In this document: positions 48,567 through 57,414 of the stretch, piece after piece
Layout of the letters: every line of letters begins with the position of its first letter
Numbering within the stretch: position 1 is the first letter of the stretch
Notes under the pieces: generated by a model
Seen by the model: only the letters and a program-made list of their open reading frames with translations
The model's database searches: none
Told to the model about the DNA's origin: nothing
DNA from: Microbacterium sp. MF43
GTDB taxonomy: Bacteria > Actinomycetota > Actinomycetes > Actinomycetales > Microbacteriaceae
DNA length: 64,000 nucleotides
NCBI RefSeq assembly: GCF_012847295.1
Contig: NZ_JABBDY010000004.1
Location: forward strand, 310,001-374,000
Direction: 5' to 3'
Translations under genes and position numbers: made by a program

Positions 48567-50087
48567 TCACCCACCGTGTCGGATGGCGCTCGAACCAGCC
48601 AGGTGAAGCTCGCCGTCGATCCGACGGGGAATCGCGTCGAACTCGTCACGGAGCTCGAGGGGCAGCACGGAGGGGGGAGCATCCTGCCACGCGACCGGAC
48701 GCAGGAACCGTCGCACAGAGGTCGCGCCGACAGATGTGTGGAGCGTGTTCGTCGCCGGCCAGGGCCCGCCATGGTGCTGTGCCCACGACACGCGCACGCC
48801 CGTCGGATACCCGTCGAAGACGATACGACCGGCGTGAGGCTCGAGGCGGGGGACGACGGTGAGCAGCGGATCTTCGCCGACGGTGTGGAGCGTCACGGTG
48901 AGTGACGCGGCCATCCGCTCGACCACATCGACGATCTCGCCGTGGTCGCCGTAGCGCGCGACGATCGCGAAAGGCCCGAAGCACTCCTCGGCAGACTCCG
49001 CGACAACGGGGAGATCCATCTCGATGAGCATGGGGGTGACGGCGAAACCGCGTGCATCGTCAACCGTGGCCGCAGCGAGCACCCGCCCGCCGTGCCCGGC
49101 CCGCAGCCGCCCGGCGATCTCGTGGAACGAGTCCCGGATCCGTCCGTTGAGGACCGTTGCGCCGGGCGCGTGCCGGAAGCGCTCGGCCAGAGCGTTCACG
49201 AGTCGATCGCCGCCGGGGCCGTGCGGGATGAGGACGACGCCCGGCTTCGTGCACAGCTGCCCGGCGGAGCCGGTGATCGACGCGAAGAGCCCTTCCGCGA
49301 TGGCGTCAGCCCGAACGGATGCCGCGGCCTGGGAAACGACCAGGGGGTTGAGGCTGCTCAACTCACCGTAGAACGGGATCGGGGCGGGCCGCTGGGAGAT
49401 GGCGCTTTCGAGCGCTTGTGCGGCCGACAGCGAACCGGTGAATCCGACTGCCGCGATGCTCGGGTCCTGCACCAGTTGGGAGCCGGCGGCCTGGCCATAC
49501 ACGATGCCGGCGATCAGGTCGGCGTGATCGCACTTCCCGGCCGCGGTCTGCAGCACATCCAAGGAGAGGGCGGATGTGCGCGGGTGCGAGCTGTGCGCTT
49601 TCAGGACAACGGGACATCCCGCCGCCAGCGCTGACGCTGTGTCCCCACCGAGCACCGAGAACGCGAACGGGAAGTTGCTCGAGCCGAATACCGCGACCGG
49701 ACCGATCGGAACGAGCATGCGTCGGACCTCGGGGAGCCGCCCCGCGGGTCCGTCGCCTGCGCGATCGATCATCGCCTCGAGGTGGCTGCCCTCCCGTACG
49801 ACGTTCGCGAACAGCCGGAACTGCCCGGCGGCCCGCGCCGCTTCGGACATGAGGCGAGCTTCGCCGAGAGCTGTCTCGGCGTCGGCGGTCTCCACAAGAT
49901 CTGCGCGACGTCGTTCAACCTCATCGGCGATCGCATCGAGGAGAACGGCGAGGCCGCGTCTGTCCCGGCGGGGCTGTCGCGCGGCACCGCTCGCGCGCTC
50001 GGCGATCTCACGCACCTCCCGCGGCTCCGTGGGGTGGAGTGACGTCGGGGCGGCCTCCCCGGTGCGGGGATTCTGTGTCGGGATCAT
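48567..50087 (-). CDS. Aldehyde dehydrogenase (NADP+), 2-oxoglutarate-semialdehyde type
   Basis: A 506-residue enzyme of the 2-oxoglutarate semialdehyde (2,5-dioxovalerate) dehydrogenase branch, which differs from common aldehyde dehydrogenases. It has GSSNFPFAFSVLGGDTASALAAGCPVV, the Glu in YGELSSLNP and the Cys in GSAGQLCTKPG. It would yield 2-oxoglutarate. Its start overlaps the stop of the FAH-fold gene by 4 nt, and this pair is the classical end of the Weimberg-type pathway. Confidence 0.9.
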   Translation of the reverse strand: MIPTQNPRTGEAAPTSLHPTEPREVREIAERASGAARQPRRDRRGLAVLLDAIADEVERRRADLVETADAETALGEARLMSEAARAAGQFRLFANVVREGSHLEAMIDRAGDGPAGRLPEVRRMLVPIGPVAVFGSSNFPFAFSVLGGDTASALAAGCPVVLKAHSSHPRTSALSLDVLQTAAGKCDHADLIAGIVYGQAAGSQLVQDPSIAAVGFTGSLSAAQALESAISQRPAPIPFYGELSSLNPLVVSQAAASVRADAIAEGLFASITGSAGQLCTKPGVVLIPHGPGGDRLVNALAERFRHAPGATVLNGRIRDSFHEIAGRLRAGHGGRVLAAATVDDARGFAVTPMLIEMDLPVVAESAEECFGPFAIVARYGDHGEIVDVVERMAASLTVTLHTVGEDPLLTVVPRLEPHAGRIVFDGYPTGVRVSWAQHHGGPWPATNTLHTSVGATSVRRFLRPVAWQDAPPSVLPLELRDEFDAIPRRIDGELHLAGSSAIRHGG

Positions 50088-51289
50088 GCGACTTCCTTCG
50101 TCTCAGGGCGAGCGGAGCCCAGCAGTCCGCGATTCGCCAGGTTGCGCATCAGGTCGGCCACTCCGAAGGTCCATGGTTCGCATCGTTCGCTCGTGTCGAC
50201 GACGTTGACGAGGCCGCCGAGTCCGGGCGCCGAGATGCGCACGATGTCGCCGATCGCATGCGTGAAGCCCGCACCCGGGGCGTACCGGTCGGCCGTCGGC
50301 GCGAACATCGTGCCGAGGAGCAGCACCGCGCCGTCCGGGTACTGGTGATGCGCGCTGAAGAGCTGGTCGATGAGCTCTTGCGGCGCACGGCTGATGAGCG
50401 ACATATCGGAACGCGCGGTCAGGGTGAACCCGTCCTCGCCCCGTACGTCGAGCTCTACGGTCAGCGCCTGAACGGAGTCCAGCGAGAAGTGCTCGTCGAA
50501 CACACGGATGAAGGGCCCGATCGCGCACGAGGCGTTGTTGTCCTTCGCGGCTCCGAGCAGCAGCGCCGAACGGCCCTCGATGTCGCGGAGGTTCACGTCG
50601 TTCGCCAGCGTCGCGCCCTTCGCGGTGCCGCGCGAGTCCATGACGAGCGCAACCTCGGGCTCTGGATTGTTCCATTGCGAGCTGGCGCGGATCCCGACCG
50701 GCACGCCGGTCCCGACCGCGGACAGCATCTGGGCCTTGGTGAAGATCTCGGCGTCGGGTCCGATACCCACCTCGAGGTACTGGCTCCATAGGCCCTCGTC
50801 CTGGAACGCCTGCTTCAGAGCCGCGGCGCGCTCGGACCCGGGCTTCACATCGGCGAGGTCGCCGCCGATCCGCTCCCCGATCCGCGCGCGGATCTGCTCC
50901 GCTCTTTCCGGGTCGCCCCCTGCGCGTTCCTCGATCACGCGCTCGATCATCGAGACGGCGAATGTGACTCCTGCGGCCTTGATGGGCTGGAGGTCGATGG
51001 GTGCGAGGAGCCAGGGGGCGGAGGCATCCCGACCCGCACGGGGCGTGTTCGCAAGGAGGGCGCGGATCGTCCCCAGATCCTCGCCGACGGCGCGCGCCAC
51101 CGCTTCAACCGGCTCGGGGCACTCGAGAAGGTCCCGCACGGTGGCGAACGAACGGCTGATGTCGTAGACGATGCCGCCGCGCACCACCACCGGCGACGGC
51201 CCGCCGAGGGTGGGGACCCACGCCCGGCCGATGAGGGTGGCGTGGGCGGAATCGCTCGGGAGGGTGTGTTCCAGCATGTCGGAGAGCAT
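50084..51289 (-). CDS. FAH-fold protein, 2-keto-3-deoxy-pentonate dehydratase type
   Basis: A 401-residue fumarylacetoacetate hydrolase-fold protein. The long length, the SSQWNNPEPEVALVMD metal site and partnership with a semialdehyde dehydrogenase match XylX-like 2-keto-3-deoxy-pentonate dehydratases, which make 2-oxoglutarate semialdehyde. The ATG at 51289 has GAGGTCG upstream; MLEH at 51277 is an alternative. An ATCGAT palindrome overlaps its promoter. Confidence 0.85.
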   Translation of the reverse strand: MLSDMLEHTLPSDSAHATLIGRAWVPTLGGPSPVVVRGGIVYDISRSFATVRDLLECPEPVEAVARAVGEDLGTIRALLANTPRAGRDASAPWLLAPIDLQPIKAAGVTFAVSMIERVIEERAGGDPERAEQIRARIGERIGGDLADVKPGSERAAALKQAFQDEGLWSQYLEVGIGPDAEIFTKAQMLSAVGTGVPVGIRASSQWNNPEPEVALVMDSRGTAKGATLANDVNLRDIEGRSALLLGAAKDNNASCAIGPFIRVFDEHFSLDSVQALTVELDVRGEDGFTLTARSDMSLISRAPQELIDQLFSAHHQYPDGAVLLLGTMFAPTADRYAPGAGFTHAIGDIVRISAPGLGGLVNVVDTSERCEPWTFGVADLMRNLANRGLLGSARPETKEVA

Positions 51290-51310
51290 GACGACCTCAG
51301 GGAGAGTAGG

Positions 51311-51322
51311 TAATCGATTATC
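51311..51322 (-). promoter_or_regulatory. TAATCGATTA operator overlapping a -10 element
   Basis: A perfect 10-bp palindrome. On the minus strand GATAAT, overlapping it, is a good -10 hexamer about 28 nt from the start of the FAH-fold gene. The flank TAATCGATTACCTAC matches the site at 42499-42512. Confidence 0.5.
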
Positions 51323-51476
51323 GGTAGACAGGAGTCATGCTAACGGCGCCTCCTGCGCCTGTCGACTTGCGGGACGGATTGCGCTGTGGTCTTCGGGGCG
51401 GGCTGGTGCACGCCGAACGGACACCCCGACCGGATGCCGCCGAATCAGAGCATCGCCCTCCGCGACCTGCCGCGTG

Positions 51477-52847
51477 TCAGAACTCGGGCACGTCGTCGCC
51501 GGGACCCGGCTTCATGCGGGTCCTCACATCGGCGAGCGCGCCACGCAGCGAGCCGGATCGGTTGTCGATCACGTCGGAGTACCCCAGCCGCGACGCTTCG
51601 GATCGCCGCTGCGCGGCCTGCGTCACGGGCCGGACCTCGCCGGCGAGGCTGAGTTCCCCGACAGCGGCGAGGGTCTTCGGCGTGGACTCGTTGTTCACCG
51701 CACCCGCCACCGCGACGGCGATCGCGAGGTCGGCCGCCGGCTCGGTGAAGCGCACACCGCCGACGGTCGAGACGTACACGTCCTTGTCGCTCGTCTTCAC
51801 CCCGCCGCGCTTCTCGAGGACGGCGAGCACCATCGCGACGCGGGCGGCGTCGACGCCGTTGACGATCCGACGCGGGTTGGGGCTGGTGGCGGCGATCGTG
51901 AGCGCCTGCACCTCGACGGGCATGGCTCGCCGCCCCTCGAGGGCGATCGCGACGCACGTGCCGGGTTCGGGCGTGCCGTGGCCGAGGAAGAGTGCGCTGG
52001 GGTCGGGGACCTCGGCGATGCCGGCGCCGGTCATGTCGAAGCATCCGACCTCGTCTGTCGGCCCGAAGCGGTTCTTGAGCGCCCTCACGAACCGCAGCGA
52101 GGTCTGACGATCGCCCTCGAAGTGGCACACGACGTCGACCAGGTGCTCGAGGATGCGGGGGCCGGCGATCGAACCGTCTTTGGTGACGTGGCCGACGATG
52201 ATGACGGGCAGCCCGCGCTCCTTCGCCACCCGGATCAGCGTCGACGCGACCTCGCGGACCTGCGACGGATGCCCCGCCATCCCCTCCGACAGCGACGACG
52301 CCACGGTCTGCACCGAGTCGACGATCAGCAGCTCGGGTCTCACGTCGTCGACATGCCCGAGGATCGTCGCGAGGTCGGTCTCACTCGCGAGGAAGAGCTC
52401 GTCGTGGAGCGCTCCGGTGCGCTCGGCTCGGAGCCGCACCTGCGCGGTGGACTCCTCGGCCGAGGCGTACAGCACCCGCCGGCCGGCTTTGGCGGACTGC
52501 GCCGCGACCTCGAGCAGCAGCGTCGACTTGCCGACGCCGGGCTCGCCGGAGAGCAGGATGGCCGCCCCCGGCACGACTCCTCCGCCCAGCACTCGGTCGA
52601 ACTCGCCGACCCCGCTCGTGCGGCGCGGCGTGTCGGCGGTGTCGATGGCGGTGATCGGCCGTGCGGACCGGCCTGCGCCGGGAGCGACCGGCGTCACCGA
52701 ACGCGTGAGGCCGAGGGGTTCGGATGCCTCGACCACGGTGCCCCACTGCTGGCACTCGCCGCAGCGGCCGACCCACTTGATCGTCGTCCATCCGCACTCG
52801 GTGCACCGGTACGGTGCGGTCTGCGTGGGTCGTCGGGCGGCGGCCAT
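51477..52847 (-). CDS. radA: DNA repair protein RadA
   Basis: A 456-residue RecA-like protein that helps process recombination intermediates. The N-terminal zinc finger reads CTECGWTTIKWVGRCGEC, Walker A is GEPGVGKST, the KNRFG motif is present, and the C-terminal Lon-like domain ends the protein. The ATG at 52847 is taken because the zinc finger follows shortly; an upstream frame extension to 52907 looks unconserved. Confidence 0.96.
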   Translation of the reverse strand: MAAARRPTQTAPYRCTECGWTTIKWVGRCGECQQWGTVVEASEPLGLTRSVTPVAPGAGRSARPITAIDTADTPRRTSGVGEFDRVLGGGVVPGAAILLSGEPGVGKSTLLLEVAAQSAKAGRRVLYASAEESTAQVRLRAERTGALHDELFLASETDLATILGHVDDVRPELLIVDSVQTVASSLSEGMAGHPSQVREVASTLIRVAKERGLPVIIVGHVTKDGSIAGPRILEHLVDVVCHFEGDRQTSLRFVRALKNRFGPTDEVGCFDMTGAGIAEVPDPSALFLGHGTPEPGTCVAIALEGRRAMPVEVQALTIAATSPNPRRIVNGVDAARVAMVLAVLEKRGGVKTSDKDVYVSTVGGVRFTEPAADLAIAVAVAGAVNNESTPKTLAAVGELSLAGEVRPVTQAAQRRSEASRLGYSDVIDNRSGSLRGALADVRTRMKPGPGDDVPEF

Positions 52848-52905
52848 GCCCTCAGCGTACGGCGGGGTCGCGACATCGCCCCGCGGCGCGGCGTAGCCTG
52901 GCCGC

Positions 52906-53361
52906 ATGCGGGTGGACGAGGCATCCCGGTTCCTCGCGGCGGAGCCGGACGAGGTCTTCCGCGCTTTCGTCGACCCTGCCCTGCTGCTCGGGTGGCTCCC
53001 GCCCGAGGGGATGACGGGACGCTTGGAGTCCTTCGACGCGCACGCCGGCTACCGGATGGTGCTGCGCTACCTCGAGCCGCCCGCGGGCGGCGGCAAGGCG
53101 ACCGCCGACGAGGACATCGCCGAGGTGCGCCGGGTGCGGGTCGAGCCGCCCGAGCTGATCGTCGAAGAGGTGGACTTCGCCTCGGACGACCCCGCGTTCG
53201 CCGGCACGATGACCATGACGTGGACGTTCACCGAAGGCGACGGCGGCACCTACGTCGAGGTCGCGGCGAGAGGTGTGCCGGACGGGATCGATCCCGCCGA
53301 TCACGCCGCGGGGATGGCCTCGTCACTGCGGAACCTCGCCCGCCTCGTGGAGGGCGGGTGA
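52906..53361 (+). CDS. SRPBCC (AHSA1-like) family protein
   Basis: A 151-residue START-fold protein with the AHSA1 pattern: EVFRAFVDPALLLGWLPP near the N-terminus and MTMTWTFTEGDGGTYVEV in the middle. Possible ligand-binding or stress role; no substrate is predictable. It is divergent from radA across 58 nt and convergent with ldh. Confidence 0.85.
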   Translation: MRVDEASRFLAAEPDEVFRAFVDPALLLGWLPPEGMTGRLESFDAHAGYRMVLRYLEPPAGGGKATADEDIAEVRRVRVEPPELIVEEVDFASDDPAFAGTMTMTWTFTEGDGGTYVEVAARGVPDGIDPADHAAGMASSLRNLARLVEGG

Positions 53362-53376
53362 GGCATCCGTCCCCCT

Positions 53377-54330
53377 TCAGCCCCGCAGTGAATCGGCCAC
53401 GTCGCGCAGCGCGCCCGCCGAGCGGTGGAACAGCTCGAGCTCGTTCGGAGCGAACTGCGTCTCGCGGATGGGCACCGCCCCGCTCGCGCTCACGACCGAC
53501 GGCACCGAGAGCGCGACGCCGTCGACGCCGTGGAAGTCGCGCAGCACCGTGGAGACCGGCATGACCGCGTGCTCGTCGCCGAGGATGGCCTCGATGATGC
53601 GGGCGCTCGAGAGCCCGATGGCGTAGTTCGTCGCGCCCTTGCCCTGGATGACCTTGTAGGCGGCGTCGCGCACGTCGATGGCGATCTGGTCGAGCTCGTC
53701 CACGGTCATGCGGTCTCCCGTGGGCGTGACCCACTCGAGGATCGGGACGGTCCCGATGGTCGCCTTGGACCACAGCGGGAACTCGGTGTCGCCGTGCTCG
53801 CCCACGATGTAGGCGTGCACGCTCGACGTCGCGACGCCCGCGCGCTCGGCCAGCTTCCACCGCAGGCGGGACGTGTCGAGCACCGTGCCCGACGCGAAGA
53901 TGCGCTCGTCCGGGAGCCCCGTCGCCTCCTGCGCGAGGACCGTGAGCACGTCGCAGGGGTTCGTCACGATGACGTAGATCGCGTTTGGGGCCGCCTCGAG
54001 CAGCTGGGGCATCATCTTCTTCATGATCCCGGCGTTGACGCCAGCGAGCTCGATGCGCGTCTGGCCGGGGTTCTGCTTCGCCCCCGCGGTGATCACGACC
54101 ACGTGCGACCCCTCGACGACCGAGATGTCGCTGCCGCCCACGATGTCGCTCGAGCCGGTGAACTGCGTGCCGTGCGCGAGATCGAGCACCTCGGCCTCGG
54201 CCTTCTGCGTCGCGATGTCGTAGAGCGCGACATGCCGCGCCGAACCGCGGATCAGCGCGGCATACGCGGCGCTCGACCCGACGCTGCCGGCTCCGACGAT
54301 GGTGACTTTCGAGTTCTCGATCACGGCCAT
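53377..54330 (-). CDS. ldh: L-lactate dehydrogenase
   Basis: A 317-residue NAD-dependent enzyme interconverting pyruvate and lactate. VTIVGAGSVGSSAAYA is the NAD site, GAKQNPGQTR holds the substrate-loop Gln and Arg (Gln identifies LDH over MDH), and VGEHGDTEFP holds the catalytic His. Start ATG 54330. Confidence 0.95.
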   Translation of the reverse strand: MAVIENSKVTIVGAGSVGSSAAYAALIRGSARHVALYDIATQKAEAEVLDLAHGTQFTGSSDIVGGSDISVVEGSHVVVITAGAKQNPGQTRIELAGVNAGIMKKMMPQLLEAAPNAIYVIVTNPCDVLTVLAQEATGLPDERIFASGTVLDTSRLRWKLAERAGVATSSVHAYIVGEHGDTEFPLWSKATIGTVPILEWVTPTGDRMTVDELDQIAIDVRDAAYKVIQGKGATNYAIGLSSARIIEAILGDEHAVMPVSTVLRDFHGVDGVALSVPSVVSASGAVPIRETQFAPNELELFHRSAGALRDVADSLRG

Positions 54331-54350
54331 GCGGCCAGTCTTGCAGTGAG

Positions 54351-54374
54351 CGGATGCCTCGGGCCAGGCATCCG
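54351..54374. repeat. GGATGCC inverted repeat in a divergent gap
   Basis: CGGATGCCT (54351-54359) and AGGCATCCG (54366-54374) flank 6 nt, between the divergent ldh and amidotransferase genes. Confidence 0.65.
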
Positions 54375-54462
54375 ACCATGACAATCACCCCCGGCGGGCT
54401 ACGCGCCCACCGTGCGGTCGGGCCTACCATGAGGCTCGTCCGCGAAGGGTTCGGAGGCGATC

Positions 54463-55299
54463 ATGTGCCGCTGGCTGGCTTACACGGGTGAGGCGCTGCA
54501 GCCCTCGACCCTCATCGTGGACTCGCCGCACTCCATCGTGGCGATGTCGCTGAACTCTCCGCTGGGCGCCGAGACCGTCAACGGGGACGGCTTCGGGCTG
54601 GGTTGGTATCCGGCGGATGCCTCGCCCGGCGCCGAGCCGGCGCTGTTCCGATCGATCGAGCCGGCCTGGAACGACCAGAACCTGCGCGAGCTGAGTCGGG
54701 CTGTGCGCTCGCCGCTCTTCTTCACGCACGTCCGCGCCGCCGCCGGGCCGCCGATCCAGCAGACCAACTGCCACCCGTTCCGCCACGACCGCTGGCTGTT
54801 CATGCACAACGGGGCGCTCTCGGGCTTCTCCGGATACAAGCGCGACCTGGTCCTCGACGTGGACCCGTCGCTGTACCCGTCGATCCAGGGGACCACCGAC
54901 ACCGAAGTGCTGTTCCATCTCGCACTGACCTACGGGCTCATGGACGATCCCGTCGCCGGCGTCGGTGCGGCGATCCGGCGCGTTGAGGAGGCCGGCCGTG
55001 CCACCGGCGTGCAGTTCCCCATGCAGGGGACGGTCGCGGTCTCGGACGGTGCGACCCTGTGGGCCTTCCGGTACTCGACCCATGGGCGATCACGCACCCT
55101 GTTCCACTCCGCCGACGTGCCGACGCTCAGGACGATGTATCCGGATGCCTCGCGCCTGGACGCCTTCGGAGATCGCGCGCAGGTCGTGGTGTCGGAGCCG
55201 CTCAACGACCTGCCCGGGGTCTTCCTCGAGGTGCCCGAATCGACCGTCGCCGTGCTCGACCCGGACGGCTACCATCACCGGGACTTCTTGTCGGCGTGA
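54463..55299 (+). CDS. Class II glutamine amidotransferase, EgtC-like
   Basis: A 278-residue Ntn-hydrolase. The nucleophile is Cys2 (MCRWLAYTGE), with NGDGFGLGWY, HVRAA and HNGALSGF as typical supporting motifs. Similar to EgtC and YafJ-type proteins. No other ergothioneine gene is nearby, so EgtC itself is not supported. CGGAGGCG precedes the ATG. Confidence 0.88.
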   Translation: MCRWLAYTGEALQPSTLIVDSPHSIVAMSLNSPLGAETVNGDGFGLGWYPADASPGAEPALFRSIEPAWNDQNLRELSRAVRSPLFFTHVRAAAGPPIQQTNCHPFRHDRWLFMHNGALSGFSGYKRDLVLDVDPSLYPSIQGTTDTEVLFHLALTYGLMDDPVAGVGAAIRRVEEAGRATGVQFPMQGTVAVSDGATLWAFRYSTHGRSRTLFHSADVPTLRTMYPDASRLDAFGDRAQVVVSEPLNDLPGVFLEVPESTVAVLDPDGYHHRDFLSA

Positions 55300-55373
55300 G
55301 CTGCGCGGGTGTGGGCTCGGGCCGGGGTTCGCTCGATTGGCGGGTTCGCGCGGCGTGACGTAAACTCGTCGGC

Positions 55374-55461
55374 GGTGACGTGTCCGAGCGGCCGAAGGTG
55401 CAACTCTCGAAAAGTTGTGTAGGGTAACCCCCTACCGTGGGTTCAAATCCCACCGTCACCG
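55374..55461 (+). tRNA. tRNA-Ser (CGA), integration site
   Basis: An 88-nt class II tRNA: acceptor GGTGACG/CGTCACC with discriminator G, anticodon stem CAACT/AGTTG with the loop CTCGAAA (anticodon CGA), and a long variable arm. CCA is encoded at 55462-55464. The neighbouring integrase marks it as the likely attachment site. Confidence 0.95.
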
Positions 55462-55470
55462 CCACGTCGA

Positions 55471-55509
55471 AGCCCCGCGAACCCTTGGAAACAGGGGGAT
55501 CGCGGGGCT
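55471..55509 (+). terminator. Terminator of tRNA-Ser
   Basis: AGCCCCGCGA (55471-55480) and TCGCGGGGCT (55500-55509) form a 10-bp stem followed by CTCTTCTT. Confidence 0.8.
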
Positions 55510-55571
55510 CTCTTCTTGCCCGAAATCCCGCCGTGAGAACATTTTGAGAACAAACGTCTCCGGCGACGGGC

Positions 55572-56714
55572 TCAGATGCCGATACCGGGGACCTCTGGCG
55601 GCAGCACAACGGGCGTGTCAGAGGGCGGGTAGATCGACCGATTCCGCGCGTGCGCGAGTGCGGTGGCGACGGCGTCGAGATCGTCGTCGAAGAGGTCGGC
55701 GTAGGTGCCCAGAGTCATGGCCGCGGAGGCGTGGCCGAGCATCCGTTGGACGGCCTTCACGTTTGCCCCGGCACTGATCGCGAGGCTCGCCGCGGTGTGT
55801 CGGAGATCGTGCGGTGTGACTCGGGGGAAGGTCGGGTCTTCCTTCTGAGCGCGTCTGACCGCTCTGGCGAACCACCCGTCCTTGGAGTTGGGCAGACGGA
55901 GGTGATCAGTCCCGTCGCCGAACAGAAGCTGTGTGGCGTCCTTCCCGACGAACAGCGATCGGATCATCGGGTCAAGAAAGTCCGGGTACCGCACGGAGCG
56001 GGTGCGATGAGACTTTGGTGAGCCAACGTGGATGTGGCCGTTCACAAGCACGGCGTTCTCGTACACGGTCACGCGACGGCGAGTGAGGTCGACGTCTCGC
56101 AGTCGGAGGCCCGTCGCTTCGCCCCATCGGAGACCGGTGTAGGAGAGGAAGTAGACCACGTGCGGGTAGGCGGCTCGTTGGGCGAGCTCGGCGACCTGTC
56201 GGTGTGTCAGGTAGACGCGGGGCTTGGGGCGCTTCTTCGGAAGCTTGACGCCGCGGGCTGGATTGTCGGCGAGGCGTCTGTCCCGGACGGCGATGTCGAG
56301 GATCGCCGAGAGGATCCCGAACGAGCGGATGACAGTCGTTGGGCCGCGAGTGTTGGAGAGTTGCGACACCCAGGCGCGGACGTCGCTGTGGCGAATGTCG
56401 CCAACCTGTCGGTTGCCCCATGCGGGTTCGACGTGAATCCTCCACGCCGACTCCAGCGGGTGAACAGAGGACGGCTTGAGGACCGCCGACTGGTCCGTCA
56501 TCCAGATGGCGCCGAGCTCGCCGACTGTAATGCGCGCGTCGGTTGGGTCAATGTATCGCTTCTCCGCGATCGATACGGAGGTCGAGGAGAGGAAGCGCTC
56601 TGCGTCGCGCTTCGTCTTGAAGCCACGTTTGGAGGTCTGTGAGTTGTCGGGTTTGCGGTACTTGACCATGTACCGCTTGCCTTCGCCGGTCTTGTAGCTG
56701 TGGATGCTACCCAT
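55572..56714 (-). CDS. int: Tyrosine-type site-specific integrase
   Basis: A 380-residue phage-type integrase. An N-terminal arm-binding region (YMVKYRKPDNSQTSKRGFKTKRDAERFL) and SAM-like domain (about 65-150) precede the catalytic domain with Arg in YTGLRWGEATGLR, Lys in SPKSHRTRSV, HDLRH, GH and Tyr in LGTYADLF. All catalytic residues are present. It lies 110 nt from the tRNA-Ser end and points toward it. Confidence 0.95.
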   Translation of the reverse strand: MGSIHSYKTGEGKRYMVKYRKPDNSQTSKRGFKTKRDAERFLSSTSVSIAEKRYIDPTDARITVGELGAIWMTDQSAVLKPSSVHPLESAWRIHVEPAWGNRQVGDIRHSDVRAWVSQLSNTRGPTTVIRSFGILSAILDIAVRDRRLADNPARGVKLPKKRPKPRVYLTHRQVAELAQRAAYPHVVYFLSYTGLRWGEATGLRLRDVDLTRRRVTVYENAVLVNGHIHVGSPKSHRTRSVRYPDFLDPMIRSLFVGKDATQLLFGDGTDHLRLPNSKDGWFARAVRRAQKEDPTFPRVTPHDLRHTAASLAISAGANVKAVQRMLGHASAAMTLGTYADLFDDDLDAVATALAHARNRSIYPPSDTPVVLPPEVPGIGI

Positions 56715-57291
56715 CGGCCTTTCGGCCGGCGGCTGCTGTCATTCCCTCGAGGCGTCCTGCTGCTCTCGCCTTCTGTGTCCAGTCTGAGGCGGTGCGGTGG
56801 GGGATTCCGAGTTCGTTCATGATCATTCGGAGCGGGGCTTGCCCGGAGAGGGCGGCGACGCCGTAGAGGATCTCGACGACGTCGAGTCGGGCTTCGGATG
56901 ATCCGCGTTTGACGACATCTGTTGCGAGCCACTCGGGGATAAGGCGTCCGTCGCGGTTCGTGAGCTCGGAGACGCTCAGCCCTTTGGCGTCGGCGCTGTC
57001 ATCAAGCGTGAGGGCGATGCACTGTGGTGCTGCCGCTTGCACGATCGCTTGCACGGTGACCTGGCGCAGCGTGTTCGCGTTGACCTCGACCGAGTCCACG
57101 GTGCTTTCGACGGCAACCGCCGTCACCACGTAGCGACCCGTGGTCCGGACGTACTTCGCTTCGATGCGCGTCGCGAGGCCAGTCGTCTCGTCCGTCGTGC
57201 TGGCCGCGAACCCTGGCGCGATGCGAAGCCCGGATCCCAGCGGCTGAACTGCCGCTGCTACGGACATGGGGGTGCCATCGAGAGTCTTCAC
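56707..57291 (-). CDS. Element protein with C-terminal HTH-like segment
   Basis: A 194-residue protein not recognised by name. The first 100 residues are beta-rich (IEAKYVRTTGRYVVTAVAVES), and the C-terminus contains a helix-turn-helix-like segment (LRMIMNELGIPHRTASDWTQKARAAG). The start at GTG 57291 has GGAGG about 11 nt upstream; a GTG at 57303 is possible but touches that site. It overlaps the integrase start by 8 nt, so the two are co-expressed. A control role over integration is a guess. Confidence 0.7.
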   Translation of the reverse strand: MKTLDGTPMSVAAAVQPLGSGLRIAPGFAASTTDETTGLATRIEAKYVRTTGRYVVTAVAVESTVDSVEVNANTLRQVTVQAIVQAAAPQCIALTLDDSADAKGLSVSELTNRDGRLIPEWLATDVVKRGSSEARLDVVEILYGVAALSGQAPLRMIMNELGIPHRTASDWTQKARAAGRLEGMTAAAGRKADG

Positions 57292-57345
57292 GTCGACCTT
57301 CACCTCCCCATTATGTCTAGTTGCGTCAGGGGTTCACGCTTTCCT

Positions 57346-57384
57346 CTTGACGAGTGTATCGCTAAATGCTTCACTCATGTCAAG
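57346..57384. promoter_or_regulatory. Inverted repeat and promoter between integrase and excisionase units
   Basis: CTTGAC-GAGTG (57346-57356) and CACTC-at-GTCAAG (57372-57384) are inverted copies. On the minus strand TTGACA, 17 nt, GATACA gives a good promoter for the integrase unit, so a protein bound here could control both directions. Confidence 0.5.
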
Positions 57385-57414
57385 CCAAGACGCAAGTACG
57401 CAACGGAGGTCGAG

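Noticed and set aside
54463-55299. EgtC of ergothioneine synthesis
   Set aside because: The fold fits, but no egtB, egtD or egtE-like gene is nearby, so only the class II amidotransferase call is kept.
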